From: Sphingomonadales bacterium
GTDB taxonomy: Bacteria; Pseudomonadota; Alphaproteobacteria; Sphingomonadales; Sphingomonadaceae
DNA: 64,000 nt
Direction: 5' to 3'
Assembly (NCBI GenBank): GCA_016714795.1
Contig: JADKCA010000002.1
Span: 1 to 64,000, forward strand
Under the pieces are notes generated by a model, which was given only the letters and a program-made list of their open reading frames with translations, searched no databases and was not told the DNA's origin. The first letter of the stretch is position 1, and every line of letters starts with the position of its first letter. The position numbers and the translations under genes were made by a program. Shown in pieces: positions 1 through 6,938 of this stretch.

Positions 1-1
1 C

Positions 2-352
2 GCCAGCTTGCGCCCGTCCCGCCCGACAGATGCGCCGCGCGGTGTCACGACGATGCTGCTTTCCGCCGAAATTCGCTCTCCTGGTGGACGACGGGCCGGG
101 CCGCAGACCGAACGGATGCTGTTCAGCTTCAATTGTCAGGCGCGCACGCTCAACATCATCACCTATTACAAGGGCTGGGCCAATGGCACGCGCTCACATG
201 ATTGGCGCGCGGCGGACCTGATGCGCAAATATGAATCGCCCCGGTCTGGATCGCTCGCCGAACTGGCGATGATCTATGCCTGTTCGGGCGGAAAACTGCC
301 GCTCCCCCCTGCTCAAGGCGGAGAGGTGATCGGGGATGAGGATGATGGGTAA
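2..352 (+). CDS. C-terminal part of a small hypothetical protein (surface-adhesin-E-like)
   Basis: The reading frame is already open at the left edge, so only the C-terminal part is present. The visible part carries a conserved-looking block, FNCQARTLNIITYYKGW, followed by a Ser-Asp-Trp stretch, and about 45 residues later an AMIYACSG segment. The two spaced cysteines and this pattern resemble the small surface-adhesin protein E-like family of proteobacterial exported proteins. A signal peptide, if any, lies outside the window. It ends 57 bases before a crotonase gene on the same strand. The family assignment rests on motif resemblance only, and no function can be stated. Confidence 0.5.
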   Translation, partial: ASLRPSRPTDAPRGVTTMLLSAEIRSPGGRRAGPQTERMLFSFNCQARTLNIITYYKGWANGTRSHDWRAADLMRKYESPRSGSLAELAMIYACSGGKLPLPPAQGGEVIGDEDDG

Positions 353-409
353 ATCGGTCACTGCGTGCGCAATGACCACCCGAGACAGATAAGCAGGAGA
401 GGCACGGCC

Positions 410-1254
410 ATGACGATTTACGAAACGCTGGAGGTTGAACAGGACGGCCCGATCCTCTGGCTGCGGATCAACCGCCCGGAGGCGATGAACGCCTATACCG
501 CGCAGATGGGCGCGGAGCTGGCGGCTGCCTTCACCCATGCCAGCGACGCGGATTCGGTCCGCGTTGTCATCCTCACTGCGCGGGGCCGCGTGTTCTGCGC
601 GGGGGCTGATGTGTCTGCCGGGGCCGGCAGCTTCGATACGGCGAGCGGCGCGGGGGCAAAGAATTTCGGCAGCGGCGGGGCCGAACGGGACAGCAATTTC
701 ATCGGCGCGATGATGGCCTGCAAAAAGCCGTCCATCGTGGCGTTCAACGGATCGGCGGCGGGCGTGGGGCTGACGCTGACCCTGCCGTGCGACATCCGCA
801 TTGCGGCAGAAACGGCCAAGTTCGGCTGCGTTTTACGCGGCGCGGGCTGGTGCCGGAAGCGGGTTCGGCCTGGTTCCTCAGCCAGCTGGTCGGCCTCTCG
901 CAAGCCCTGCGCTGGTGCCTGACCGGCAGTCTTTTCCCGGCGAGCGAGGCGCTTGCCAAGGGCCTGATTTCAGAAACCTGCCCGGCGGACCAGTTGGAAG
1001 ACCGCGCCCGCGCGCTCGGGCTGGAGATTGCGGAAAATTGCTCGCCCGTGGCCCTGGCACTCACCCGGCGGATGCTGTGGCGCTTTGCCAACGATCCCGA
1101 TCCTTCCGGCGCGCTGGGTATCGATGCGCGGCTCAACATCGAACTGGGGCAGACAGCGGATGTGCATGAGGGCGTGGCGGCGTTTCTGGAAAAGCGCGCG
1201 CCGGTGTTTCCGTCCAGAGTGTCGCAGGATTTGCCGGTCACGGATTTGTGGTGA
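410..1254 (+). pseudogene. Enoyl-CoA hydratase/isomerase (crotonase) family, frameshifted
   Basis: A crotonase-fold acyl-CoA enzyme, expected to hydrate or isomerise enoyl-CoA thioesters in beta-oxidation-type catabolism. The ATG at 410 follows an AGGAGA ribosome site. The N-terminal half has the crotonase hallmarks INRPEAMNAY, FCAGAD (oxyanion hole) and GSAAGVGLTL. At about 830-836 the frame breaks inside TGCGTTTTACGCGG. Adding one T to the TTTT run restores FTRRGLVPEAGSAWFLSQLVG, and translation then continues to the TGA at 1252. The whole protein would be about 281 residues, normal for the family. The break is either a real mutation or a homopolymer sequencing error. The C-terminal half is otherwise well preserved, which argues for a recent event or an error. 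Confidence 0.85.
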
Positions 1255-1268
1255 GCCCCTCTCCCCGG

Positions 1269-1291
1269 CCCTCCCCCGTCAAGGGGGAGGG
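1269..1291. repeat. G/C palindrome after the crotonase gene
   Basis: A 9-bp perfect stem (CCCTCCCCC / GGGGGAGGG) with a GTCAA loop sits 15 bases after the crotonase stop. No T tract follows, so it is not a standard intrinsic terminator. It looks like one of the short G+C-rich intergenic palindromes common in sphingomonad genomes, and it may protect or end the mRNA. Confidence 0.5.
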
Positions 1292-1356
1292 GGTTGCACT
1301 CCGACCGCACTTCCGGCACTGATCTGAAAACTGCACAAGCGTGATAGATTGGAACC

Positions 1357-1794
1357 ATGATGGAGAGTGGACAGGACGCGGCGGTGCTCCGCCCCTTGCC
1401 GCTGGCGGATGAGGCCAGCGCAGGTTTCTGGGATGCCGCCAGGGATGGGCGTCTCGCCATCCAGCGTTGCGCAACCTGCCGCCGCTGGAACCACGCTCCC
1501 AGCCTCGCCTGCCCCGGCTGTGGCAGTCTCGATCTGGGCTATGAAGACGTGTCCGGCAAAGGCACGCTGTTTTCCTGGACGATCATCCAGGAGGCCCCGG
1601 CCCCCGGTTTCCGCGACAGGCTTCCGCTCATCGTCGGCATTGTCGAGCTGGCGGAACAGCCGCATTTGCTGCTCGCTGCAAATCTTCTGGAGATCGCGCC
1701 CGAAGACCTCAGGCTGGGCATGGCGCTGGAGGTGGTGTTCGAAGCGGTGACCGCAGACGTCACGCTGCCGCAATTCCGTCCGGTGAAAGGGTGA
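1357..1794 (+). CDS. Zn-ribbon/OB-fold protein (DUF35 family)
   Basis: This 145-residue protein has the DUF35 layout. An N-terminal helical lead is followed by a rubredoxin-like zinc ribbon with Cys38-x2-Cys41 and Cys52-x2-Cys55 (CATC ... CPGC), then an OB fold starting at GKGTLFSWTI. DUF35 proteins bind acyl-CoA and pair with thiolase-fold partners. In actinobacterial steroid side-chain degradation, ChsH2/Ltp2 is such a pair and works as a retro-aldolase. Its stop codon overlaps the GTG start of the thiolase-like gene downstream, so the two are probably co-translated as a complex. The substrate is unknown. Confidence 0.88.
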   Translation: MMESGQDAAVLRPLPLADEASAGFWDAARDGRLAIQRCATCRRWNHAPSLACPGCGSLDLGYEDVSGKGTLFSWTIIQEAPAPGFRDRLPLIVGIVELAEQPHLLLAANLLEIAPEDLRLGMALEVVFEAVTADVTLPQFRPVKG

Positions 1795-2990
1795 GCGCGA
1801 TGTGGGCTTTTTCCGGCAAGATCGCCGTCGCAGGCATCGGCTATTCCGCGCTCACCCGCCGGGCAGAGCGCCCGCTGGCTGCACTCGCCGTTGATGCGGT
1901 GGATGCAGCGCTCGCCGATGCGGGCATCACCCGCAAACAGCTGGACGGCCTCTCTACATCCCCCGGTATGCCGCGCTATGGCGGGGCCAAGGGCAGTGTT
2001 GAGGGCATCGACGTGGTCAACCCCTGGTATCTCAGCGAGCTGCTCGGCACGCATCACCATCTCGCCTGGACCGGCTCCACCAACGCGATGGTGACGCAGG
2101 GCTTCATGGAAGCGGCGATGGCCATTGCGAGCGGCGTCTGCACGCATGTCATCGTCTACCGCGCGCTGCATGTGCCGCCGGGTTCCTATGTGAATTATGA
2201 AAGCCAGTACGCGAGCGGGCAGGAACAGTTCATGGCTCCCTATGGATTTTCCGGTCCGCCGAGTTGGGCGGCGACCATCGTGCGGCGCTATTTTGAAAAG
2301 TTCGGATATTCCCGCAAGGATTTCGCCCGCTACATCGTCGATAATCGCGCCAACACACAAGCCAATCCCAACGGCTTCTGGCGCGGCAAGCCGATTGTGG
2401 AGGATGATTATATCAATGCGCGGATGATCGCGGACCCGATGTCGATCCTCGATTGCGACATTCCGGTTGATGGCTGCGCGGCGCTGCTGCTCACCTCAAC
2501 CGAACGCGCGCGCGACCTGAAGCAGAAGCCCGCACTCATCACCGGCTTTGCAGCAGGCACGCACCCCGCCCCCTATGGCATTCCGATGACGCTCGAAGAT
2601 TTGTGGACGGGTGCGGAGCAGGTGGCCGAACGCCTCTGGGCTGCAACCGGACTGGGGCCGAAGGATATGGATGTCGGCCAGCTCTATGATGGCTTTGCGC
2701 CGTTTGTGTACATCTGGCTGGAAGGGCTCGGCATTGTCCCCAAGGGCGAAGGGCTGGCCTTCCTGCGCGATGGTGAAGGCAGCCTGACGGGAAAATTCCC
2801 GCTCAACACCGGCGGCGGCGCGCTGGGCGAAGGGCGGCTGCACGGCATGACACAGCTGGCCGAATCGGTGATTCAAGTCACCGATCGCGGCGGCGCGCGG
2901 CAGGTGGCGGGGGCCAGCCGCTCGATAGCCACGATTTCGAACGGGCTCACCAAGTCCACCGCGTTCGTCATCAGCCGGGACAGTTGCTGA
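1791..2990 (+). CDS. Thiolase-fold protein (SCP-x/Ltp2-like), partner of DUF35 protein
   Basis: A 399-residue thiolase-fold enzyme. The GTG at 1791 overlaps the previous stop; an in-frame ATG at 1800 is an alternative start. The N-terminal AVAGIGYSALTRR and the later QLYDGFAPF and NTGGGALGEGRLHGMTQL segments are typical of the SCP-x/lipid-transfer-like subgroup. The stretch around residues 91-105 (LAWTGSTNAMVTQGF), where classical thiolases carry the nucleophilic Cys, has no cysteine. The Tyr in QLYDGF lies in the region that carries catalytic tyrosines in Ltp2 aldolases. A retro-aldol or other non-thiolytic role on a CoA thioester, together with the DUF35 protein, therefore fits better than beta-ketothiolysis. 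This is inference. Confidence 0.82.
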   Translation: MSAMWAFSGKIAVAGIGYSALTRRAERPLAALAVDAVDAALADAGITRKQLDGLSTSPGMPRYGGAKGSVEGIDVVNPWYLSELLGTHHHLAWTGSTNAMVTQGFMEAAMAIASGVCTHVIVYRALHVPPGSYVNYESQYASGQEQFMAPYGFSGPPSWAATIVRRYFEKFGYSRKDFARYIVDNRANTQANPNGFWRGKPIVEDDYINARMIADPMSILDCDIPVDGCAALLLTSTERARDLKQKPALITGFAAGTHPAPYGIPMTLEDLWTGAEQVAERLWAATGLGPKDMDVGQLYDGFAPFVYIWLEGLGIVPKGEGLAFLRDGEGSLTGKFPLNTGGGALGEGRLHGMTQLAESVIQVTDRGGARQVAGASRSIATISNGLTKSTAFVISRDSC

Positions 2991-3330
2991 AGGAAAGGGC
3001 CGCCCCGCCGCCGCCAACCCCCCCCCGGCTTAAAGCCGGGTGTACACCCCCCCCAAAACCCTGGCGCCCCCACCGCGGGGGGGGGGGGGGGGGGGCCCCG
3101 CGGGGGGAGCACGAGGTGGAGAGAGGGGGGGGTGGGGTTGTTTGTTGATACACCCTAAAGGAAATATAACCTAAATAGGGACGGAATCCTATAAACTGCC
3201 TAGGAGGCAAAGTCTCGCGTACCTTCCGCTTGCGGGAGGGGTTGGGGGAGGGAAAGTCAGAATCGCCCTTGCCAAGCGGGGCGCTTCATGGCTTTGACAA
3301 AGCAGACGCATTGAAACAGGCAGCACAGGC
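2991..3330. other. Gene-free low-complexity stretch with a poly-G run and palindromes
   Basis: No gene is seen in these 340 bases. They hold C runs at 3019-3026 and 3049-3056, a perfect stem CCCGGCT-TAA-AGCCGGG at 3024-3040, a run of about 19 G at 3077-3095 that leads into GGCCCCGCGGGG, and further G runs to about 3137. A short A/T-rich patch follows (3140-3200), then a palindrome-like TTCCGCTTGCGGGAGGGG element near 3227-3242. The composition is unlike anything else in the window. It may be an error-prone assembly join or a decayed repeat cluster. Confidence 0.6.
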
Positions 3331-3933
3331 ATGAATCCCGTCACCACCATCGAAGGCAAGGCCTATCCCTTCGGCCAGAAGAATATCGACACCGATGTCA
3401 TCATCCCCGCGCACTGGCTGAAAACGATCAGCCGGGCGGGGCTGGGCCGCGGTGCGTTCGAGGCGCTGCGCCAAGACCCGGACAATCTGTTCGACTCAGC
3501 GGAGTATAAGGGCTCACCGATCCTGATCGCGGGCGACAATTTCGGCTGCGGCTCCAGCCGTGAACATGCGGCGTGGGCACTGAATGACATGGGCATCACC
3601 GCCGTGATCGCCCCCAGCTTTTCGGATATTTTCTCCGGCAATGCCTTCAAGAATGGCATTCTGACGGTTGTTTTGCCGCAAGAGGCGATTGACCGGCTGA
3701 TGGAAGTGGCGAAGACTGACCCCATCCATATCGATCTGGAAAGCCAGACCGTCACCACCCCGTTTCAGGACCGGTTCGAATTTGCCGTCGATCCGTTCCG
3801 CAAGCATTGCCTGCTCAATGGCCTTGACGAAGTCGGGCTGACAATGGCGATGGACGCGAAGATTTCAACCTATGAAGATAAGGCCGCCAAGGCATGGCCC
3901 TGGCTGTCAGGAGAGGGAGTGAAAGCAGCATGA
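3331..3933 (+). CDS. leuD: 3-isopropylmalate dehydratase small subunit
   Basis: The small (swivel-domain) subunit of isopropylmalate isomerase, which with LeuC converts 2-isopropylmalate to 3-isopropylmalate in leucine synthesis. The 200 residues match LeuD. The N-terminal ITTIEGKAYPFGQKNIDTDVIIPAHWLK-type start and the signature NFGCGSSREHAAWAL (substrate loop) are present, followed by FSDIFSGNAFKNGIL. No leuC lies next to it: the upstream neighbour is the homopolymer-rich stretch. The stop overlaps the ATG of the MDR gene (ATGA), so the two are translationally coupled. Only a weak ribosome site is seen. Confidence 0.95.
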   Translation: MNPVTTIEGKAYPFGQKNIDTDVIIPAHWLKTISRAGLGRGAFEALRQDPDNLFDSAEYKGSPILIAGDNFGCGSSREHAAWALNDMGITAVIAPSFSDIFSGNAFKNGILTVVLPQEAIDRLMEVAKTDPIHIDLESQTVTTPFQDRFEFAVDPFRKHCLLNGLDEVGLTMAMDAKISTYEDKAAKAWPWLSGEGVKAA

Positions 3934-4931
3934 AGGCATTGTTGAGCAAGGTCGCGGGCGGCCCCGAAACTTTAGTTCTGGAAGAAGTTCCGGATCCCGT
4001 GCCCGGCCCCGGTGAAGTCCGCATCGCGGTGAAGGCCTGCGCGGTCAACTTTCCTGACGTGCTGGTGATTGAAGACAAATATCAGTTCAAGCCGCCCCGG
4101 CCGTTCGCGCCCGGTAGCGAGATTGCCGGCGTGATTGACGCCGTGGGCGAAGGCGTGACCAAGTGGAAAGTGGGAGATCGCGTGCTCTCCTCCACGGCCT
4201 CTTCGGGCGGTATGGCCGAATTGAAGGTGGTGGCCGAAGGCGTGCCCTTCGCGTTGCCCGATGATCGCAGCTTTGCCGAAGGCGCGTCGCTCTTGATGAC
4301 CTATGGCACCACCATCCATGGCCTGCTTGATCGTGGCGATGCCAAGGCGGGCGAGACGATGCTGGTGCTGGGTGCAGCGGGCGGCGTCGGCATTTCGGCC
4401 GTGGAACTGGGTGCGGCGCTGGGGATGCGCGTTGTCGCGGCAGTTTCCTCTCAGGAAAAGGCCGATTTCTGCAAATCCATCGGCGCGGCTGAAACTGTCA
4501 TCTATCCGCGCGGCCCGCTGGACCAGGATCAGATGAAAGCACTGTCTGCCGCGTTCAAGGAGGCTGTCGGCCCCGAAGGCGCGCATATCGTCTATGACAT
4601 TATCGGTGGCGATTATGCCGATCCGGCGATCCGCTGCATCGCATGGGAAGGCCGCTATCTGGTGATCGGTTTTACCGCCGGCATCCCCAAACTGCCGCTC
4701 AACTTGACGCTGCTCAAGGCGTGCGATGTACGGGGCGTCTTCTGGGGTGCGGCTGTCGCGCGCGATCCCAAGGGCCATGCCCGCAACGTCGCCAAGCTGT
4801 TTGAGCTGTGGCGCGATGGCAAGATCAACCCGCGCATCACCGAAACTTTCCCGCTCGAACGCGGCGGGGACGCGATTGCCCGGCTCGGTTCCCGCGCCGC
4901 GCTCGGCAAGATCGTGGTAGAGATTGATTAG
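3930..4931 (+). CDS. NADPH:quinone oxidoreductase-type MDR family reductase
   Basis: A medium-chain dehydrogenase/reductase of about 333 residues. The start is the ATG at 3930 (MKALLSKVAGGPE), overlapping the leuD stop. The N-terminal GroES-like domain ends in DRVLSS, and the Rossmann domain carries the nucleotide-binding motif VLGAAGGVGISAVEL. There is no structural-zinc Cys cluster, so it belongs to the zinc-independent quinone-reductase/acryloyl-CoA-reductase-like branch and probably reduces enones or quinones with NADPH. The genuine substrate is unknown. Its tie to leuD looks like chance operon structure rather than a shared pathway. Confidence 0.88.
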   Translation: MKALLSKVAGGPETLVLEEVPDPVPGPGEVRIAVKACAVNFPDVLVIEDKYQFKPPRPFAPGSEIAGVIDAVGEGVTKWKVGDRVLSSTASSGGMAELKVVAEGVPFALPDDRSFAEGASLLMTYGTTIHGLLDRGDAKAGETMLVLGAAGGVGISAVELGAALGMRVVAAVSSQEKADFCKSIGAAETVIYPRGPLDQDQMKALSAAFKEAVGPEGAHIVYDIIGGDYADPAIRCIAWEGRYLVIGFTAGIPKLPLNLTLLKACDVRGVFWGAAVARDPKGHARNVAKLFELWRDGKINPRITETFPLERGGDAIARLGSRAALGKIVVEID

Positions 4932-4999
4932 TCCCCTGCAAAACTTGCGAATCCAAGGGTTCGTGCCTATGTCGCGGGCGAATAGAGCAAGGAAGTGAC

Positions 5000-5323
5000 A
5001 TGACCACGTTTGACGACCGCGAAAAGGCTTTCGAAAACCAGTTTGTCCGCGAAGAAGAAATGAACTTCCGCATCACGGCGCGCCGCAACAAGCTGGTGGG
5101 CCAGTGGGCGGCAGAGCTGATGAAGCTGACTGCCGAGGAAGCCGATTCCTACGCCAAGGGCGTGGTGCAGGCCGATTTCGAGGAAGCGGGCGACGAAGAT
5201 GTGGTCCGCAAGCTGCTGGGCGATCTGGTCGGCGCCGGTGTGGACATGACCGATGAGGGCATCCGCAAGGCGCTGGCAGACAAGGCCGTAGAAGCCCGTC
5301 GCCAGCTGATGGAAGCCAAGTAA
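5000..5323 (+). CDS. DUF1476 protein, F1-ATPase inhibitor zeta subunit
   Basis: This 107-residue, highly charged, helical protein begins TTFDDREKAFENQFVREEE, the N-terminal signature of the alphaproteobacterial DUF1476 family. Its Paracoccus denitrificans member is the zeta subunit, which inserts its N-terminus into F1 and blocks ATP hydrolysis. The predicted helices, including the central MKLTAEEADSYAKGV segment, match the four-helix fold. It stands just ahead of bolA and a CGFS glutaredoxin on the same strand (6 bases to bolA). Family membership is clear; inhibition in this organism is inferred. Confidence 0.92.
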   Translation: MTTFDDREKAFENQFVREEEMNFRITARRNKLVGQWAAELMKLTAEEADSYAKGVVQADFEEAGDEDVVRKLLGDLVGAGVDMTDEGIRKALADKAVEARRQLMEAK

Positions 5324-5329
5324 GCGGCC

Positions 5330-5563
5330 ATGCCCATGCCCGCCGCCCAGATTGAAGAGATGATCCGCGCCGCGTTTCCGGATGCGGATGTGGTCATCTC
5401 TGATCTGGCGGGCGATGGGGACCATTATGCCGCAACCGTAACCAGTGCCGCATTCAGGGGGATGCCGCGCGTGAAACAGCATCAGGCCGTTTATGCTGCC
5501 CTTGGCGGGCGCATGGGCGGGGAGCTGCACGCGCTGCAACTGACAACAAAAATCCCCGGCTGA
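5330..5563 (+). CDS. BolA family protein
   Basis: A compact 77-residue BolA-fold protein: helix EEMIRAAFPDADVVI, then VISDLAGDGDHYAATVTSAAF and the conserved RVKQHQAVYAALGGRM block. Its invariant His (KQHQ) is a candidate ligand to a shared [2Fe-2S] cluster. The monothiol CGFS glutaredoxin encoded 12 bases downstream is the classical partner, and BolA-Grx4 pairs act in iron sensing and Fe-S trafficking. ATGs at 5330 and 5336 are both possible starts. Confidence 0.93.
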   Translation: MPMPAAQIEEMIRAAFPDADVVISDLAGDGDHYAATVTSAAFRGMPRVKQHQAVYAALGGRMGGELHALQLTTKIPG

Positions 5564-5575
5564 GGAGTGAAGACC

Positions 5576-5899
5576 ATGACTGACGCAAGCCACGCCCGCA
5601 TCAGCGAGATCGTGAACGGGAATGATGTGGTGCTGTTCATGAAAGGCACGCCGCTGTTTCCGCAGTGCGGCTTTTCCAGCAAGGCCTGTGCGATCCTCGA
5701 TCATTGCAATGTCGAATTCGCCAGCTTCGATGTGCTGCAAGATCCGGAAATCCGACAAGGCATCAAGAGCTTCAGCGACTGGCCAACGATCCCGCAGCTT
5801 TATGTGAAGGGTGAGTTCATCGGCGGATCGGACATCATGATGGAAATGTTCGAAGCCGGGGAATTGCAGGATCTGCTGGCGGAAAAAGGGCTGGCGTAA
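5576..5899 (+). CDS. grxD: Grx4 family monothiol glutaredoxin
   Basis: A 107-residue monothiol glutaredoxin. The active site is Cys31-Gly-Phe-Ser (PQCGFSSKA), followed by the glutathione-binding SDWPTIPQLYVKGEFIGGSD segment. CGFS glutaredoxins bridge a [2Fe-2S] cluster with glutathione and hand it to BolA or Fe-S apoproteins. The ATG at 5576 is chosen because GAGGAG lies 7-12 bases upstream; a GTG at 5567 is too close to that site. Placed directly behind bolA, it forms a conserved functional pair. Confidence 0.95.
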   Translation: MTDASHARISEIVNGNDVVLFMKGTPLFPQCGFSSKACAILDHCNVEFASFDVLQDPEIRQGIKSFSDWPTIPQLYVKGEFIGGSDIMMEMFEAGELQDLLAEKGLA

Positions 5900-5904
5900 A
5901 TCGC

Positions 5905-5977
5905 CGTCGCCCCCGCGCAGGCGGGGCCCGCTTTGTGCACAGCACCCAACCCGGCCCCCGCCTTTGCGGGGGCGACG
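5905..5977. repeat. Long inverted repeat between grxD and argC
   Basis: A perfect 12-bp inverted repeat, CGTCGCCCCCGC (5905-5916) and GCGGGGGCGACG (5966-5977), each arm with its own inner GC-rich hairpin. It lies in the gap between two genes read in the same direction. It is of the CGCCCCCGC palindromic repeat type often scattered between sphingomonad genes. It could fold as an mRNA hairpin. Confidence 0.6.
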
Positions 5978-5995
5978 CGCAGGGATTGGAAGACC

Positions 5996-6919
5996 ATGAC
6001 CACGATTTTCATAGACGGTGCCGTGGGCACCACCGGCCTTGAGATCCGGGAGCGGCTGGCAGGTCGCACCGAAATCAATCAGATCATTCTGCCAGAAGAG
6101 AAGCGCAAGGATGAGGCCGCACGGCGTGAAGCGCTCAACGATGCGGACATTGTCATCCTGTGCCTTCCCGATGATGCAGCGAAGGAGGCGGTCAGCCTGA
6201 TCGACAATGATCGCACCCGTGTGATCGATGCTTCCACCGCGCATCGCGTGGCCCCCGGCTGGGTTTATGGCTTTCCCGAAGTCTCTGGCCGGGAGGCGGT
6301 GGCGAACGCCATGCGCGTTTCCAATCCCGGCTGCTATTCAACCGGCTTCATCGCACTGGTTGCGCCGCTGGTGAAGGCTGGGCTGCTGCCTGCCGACTGG
6401 CCGTACACCTGCAACGCCGTCTCCGGCTATTCGGGCGGCGGCAAGGCGATGATCGCGGAGTTTGAAGCGGGCACGCCCCCCACGGCATGGCGCACTTACG
6501 CATTGAGCCTTGCGCACAAACATGTTCCTGAAATGCAGGATCGCTGTGGCCTCACTCATGCTCCGCTCTTCGCCCCAGCGGTGGCGAACCTCAATCGCGG
6601 CATGATTGTCGATGTGCCGCTGATGACGGGCGCAATGCCCACCAGGCCATCCGCTAACGCGCTGCGTGACGCACTCAAGGTGTTTTACGGCGGTTCTGCG
6701 CTGGTGTCCGTGGTGGACGGGTTTGACGAGGCCAATCTGCTGATCGAACGCTGCTCAGGCACTGACCGGCTGGACCTGTTCGTGTTTGGCCGCGCCGATG
6801 GCACCCAGGCGCGCCTTGTCGCCGCGCTCGACAATCTCGGCAAGGGCGCATCGGGCGCTGCCGTGCAGTCGATGAATCTGATGGCGGGTTTGCCCGAAAC
6901 GGCGGGTTTGCGGCTCTGA
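5996..6919 (+). CDS. argC: N-acetyl-gamma-glutamyl-phosphate reductase
   Basis: NADPH-dependent reduction of N-acetylglutamyl-5-phosphate to the semialdehyde, the third step of arginine synthesis. The 307-residue length and the N-terminal IFIDGAVGTTGLEIRERL nucleotide-binding segment match the short (type 2) ArgC family. The catalytic cysteine is Cys113 in VSNPGCYSTGF. The late LAHKHVPEMQ segment supplies the conserved His of the active site. The start is the ATG at 5996; the open frame extends further upstream only into the repeat. Confidence 0.95.
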   Translation: MTTIFIDGAVGTTGLEIRERLAGRTEINQIILPEEKRKDEAARREALNDADIVILCLPDDAAKEAVSLIDNDRTRVIDASTAHRVAPGWVYGFPEVSGREAVANAMRVSNPGCYSTGFIALVAPLVKAGLLPADWPYTCNAVSGYSGGGKAMIAEFEAGTPPTAWRTYALSLAHKHVPEMQDRCGLTHAPLFAPAVANLNRGMIVDVPLMTGAMPTRPSANALRDALKVFYGGSALVSVVDGFDEANLLIERCSGTDRLDLFVFGRADGTQARLVAALDNLGKGASGAAVQSMNLMAGLPETAGLRL

Positions 6920-6938
6920 CCCGCACCCGCTTTGCAGG

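Noticed and set aside
744..1460. Long open frame on the minus strand under the crotonase gene
   Set aside because: It runs antisense to the crotonase and DUF35 genes, has skewed residue content rich in Arg, Ser and Pro, and shows no domain. The plus-strand genes explain the DNA.
3077..3095. Poly-G run as a functional G-quadruplex
   Set aside because: A 19-G homopolymer could form one, but the surrounding low-complexity sequence and odd context make an artefact or decayed repeat more likely, and nothing links it to a gene.
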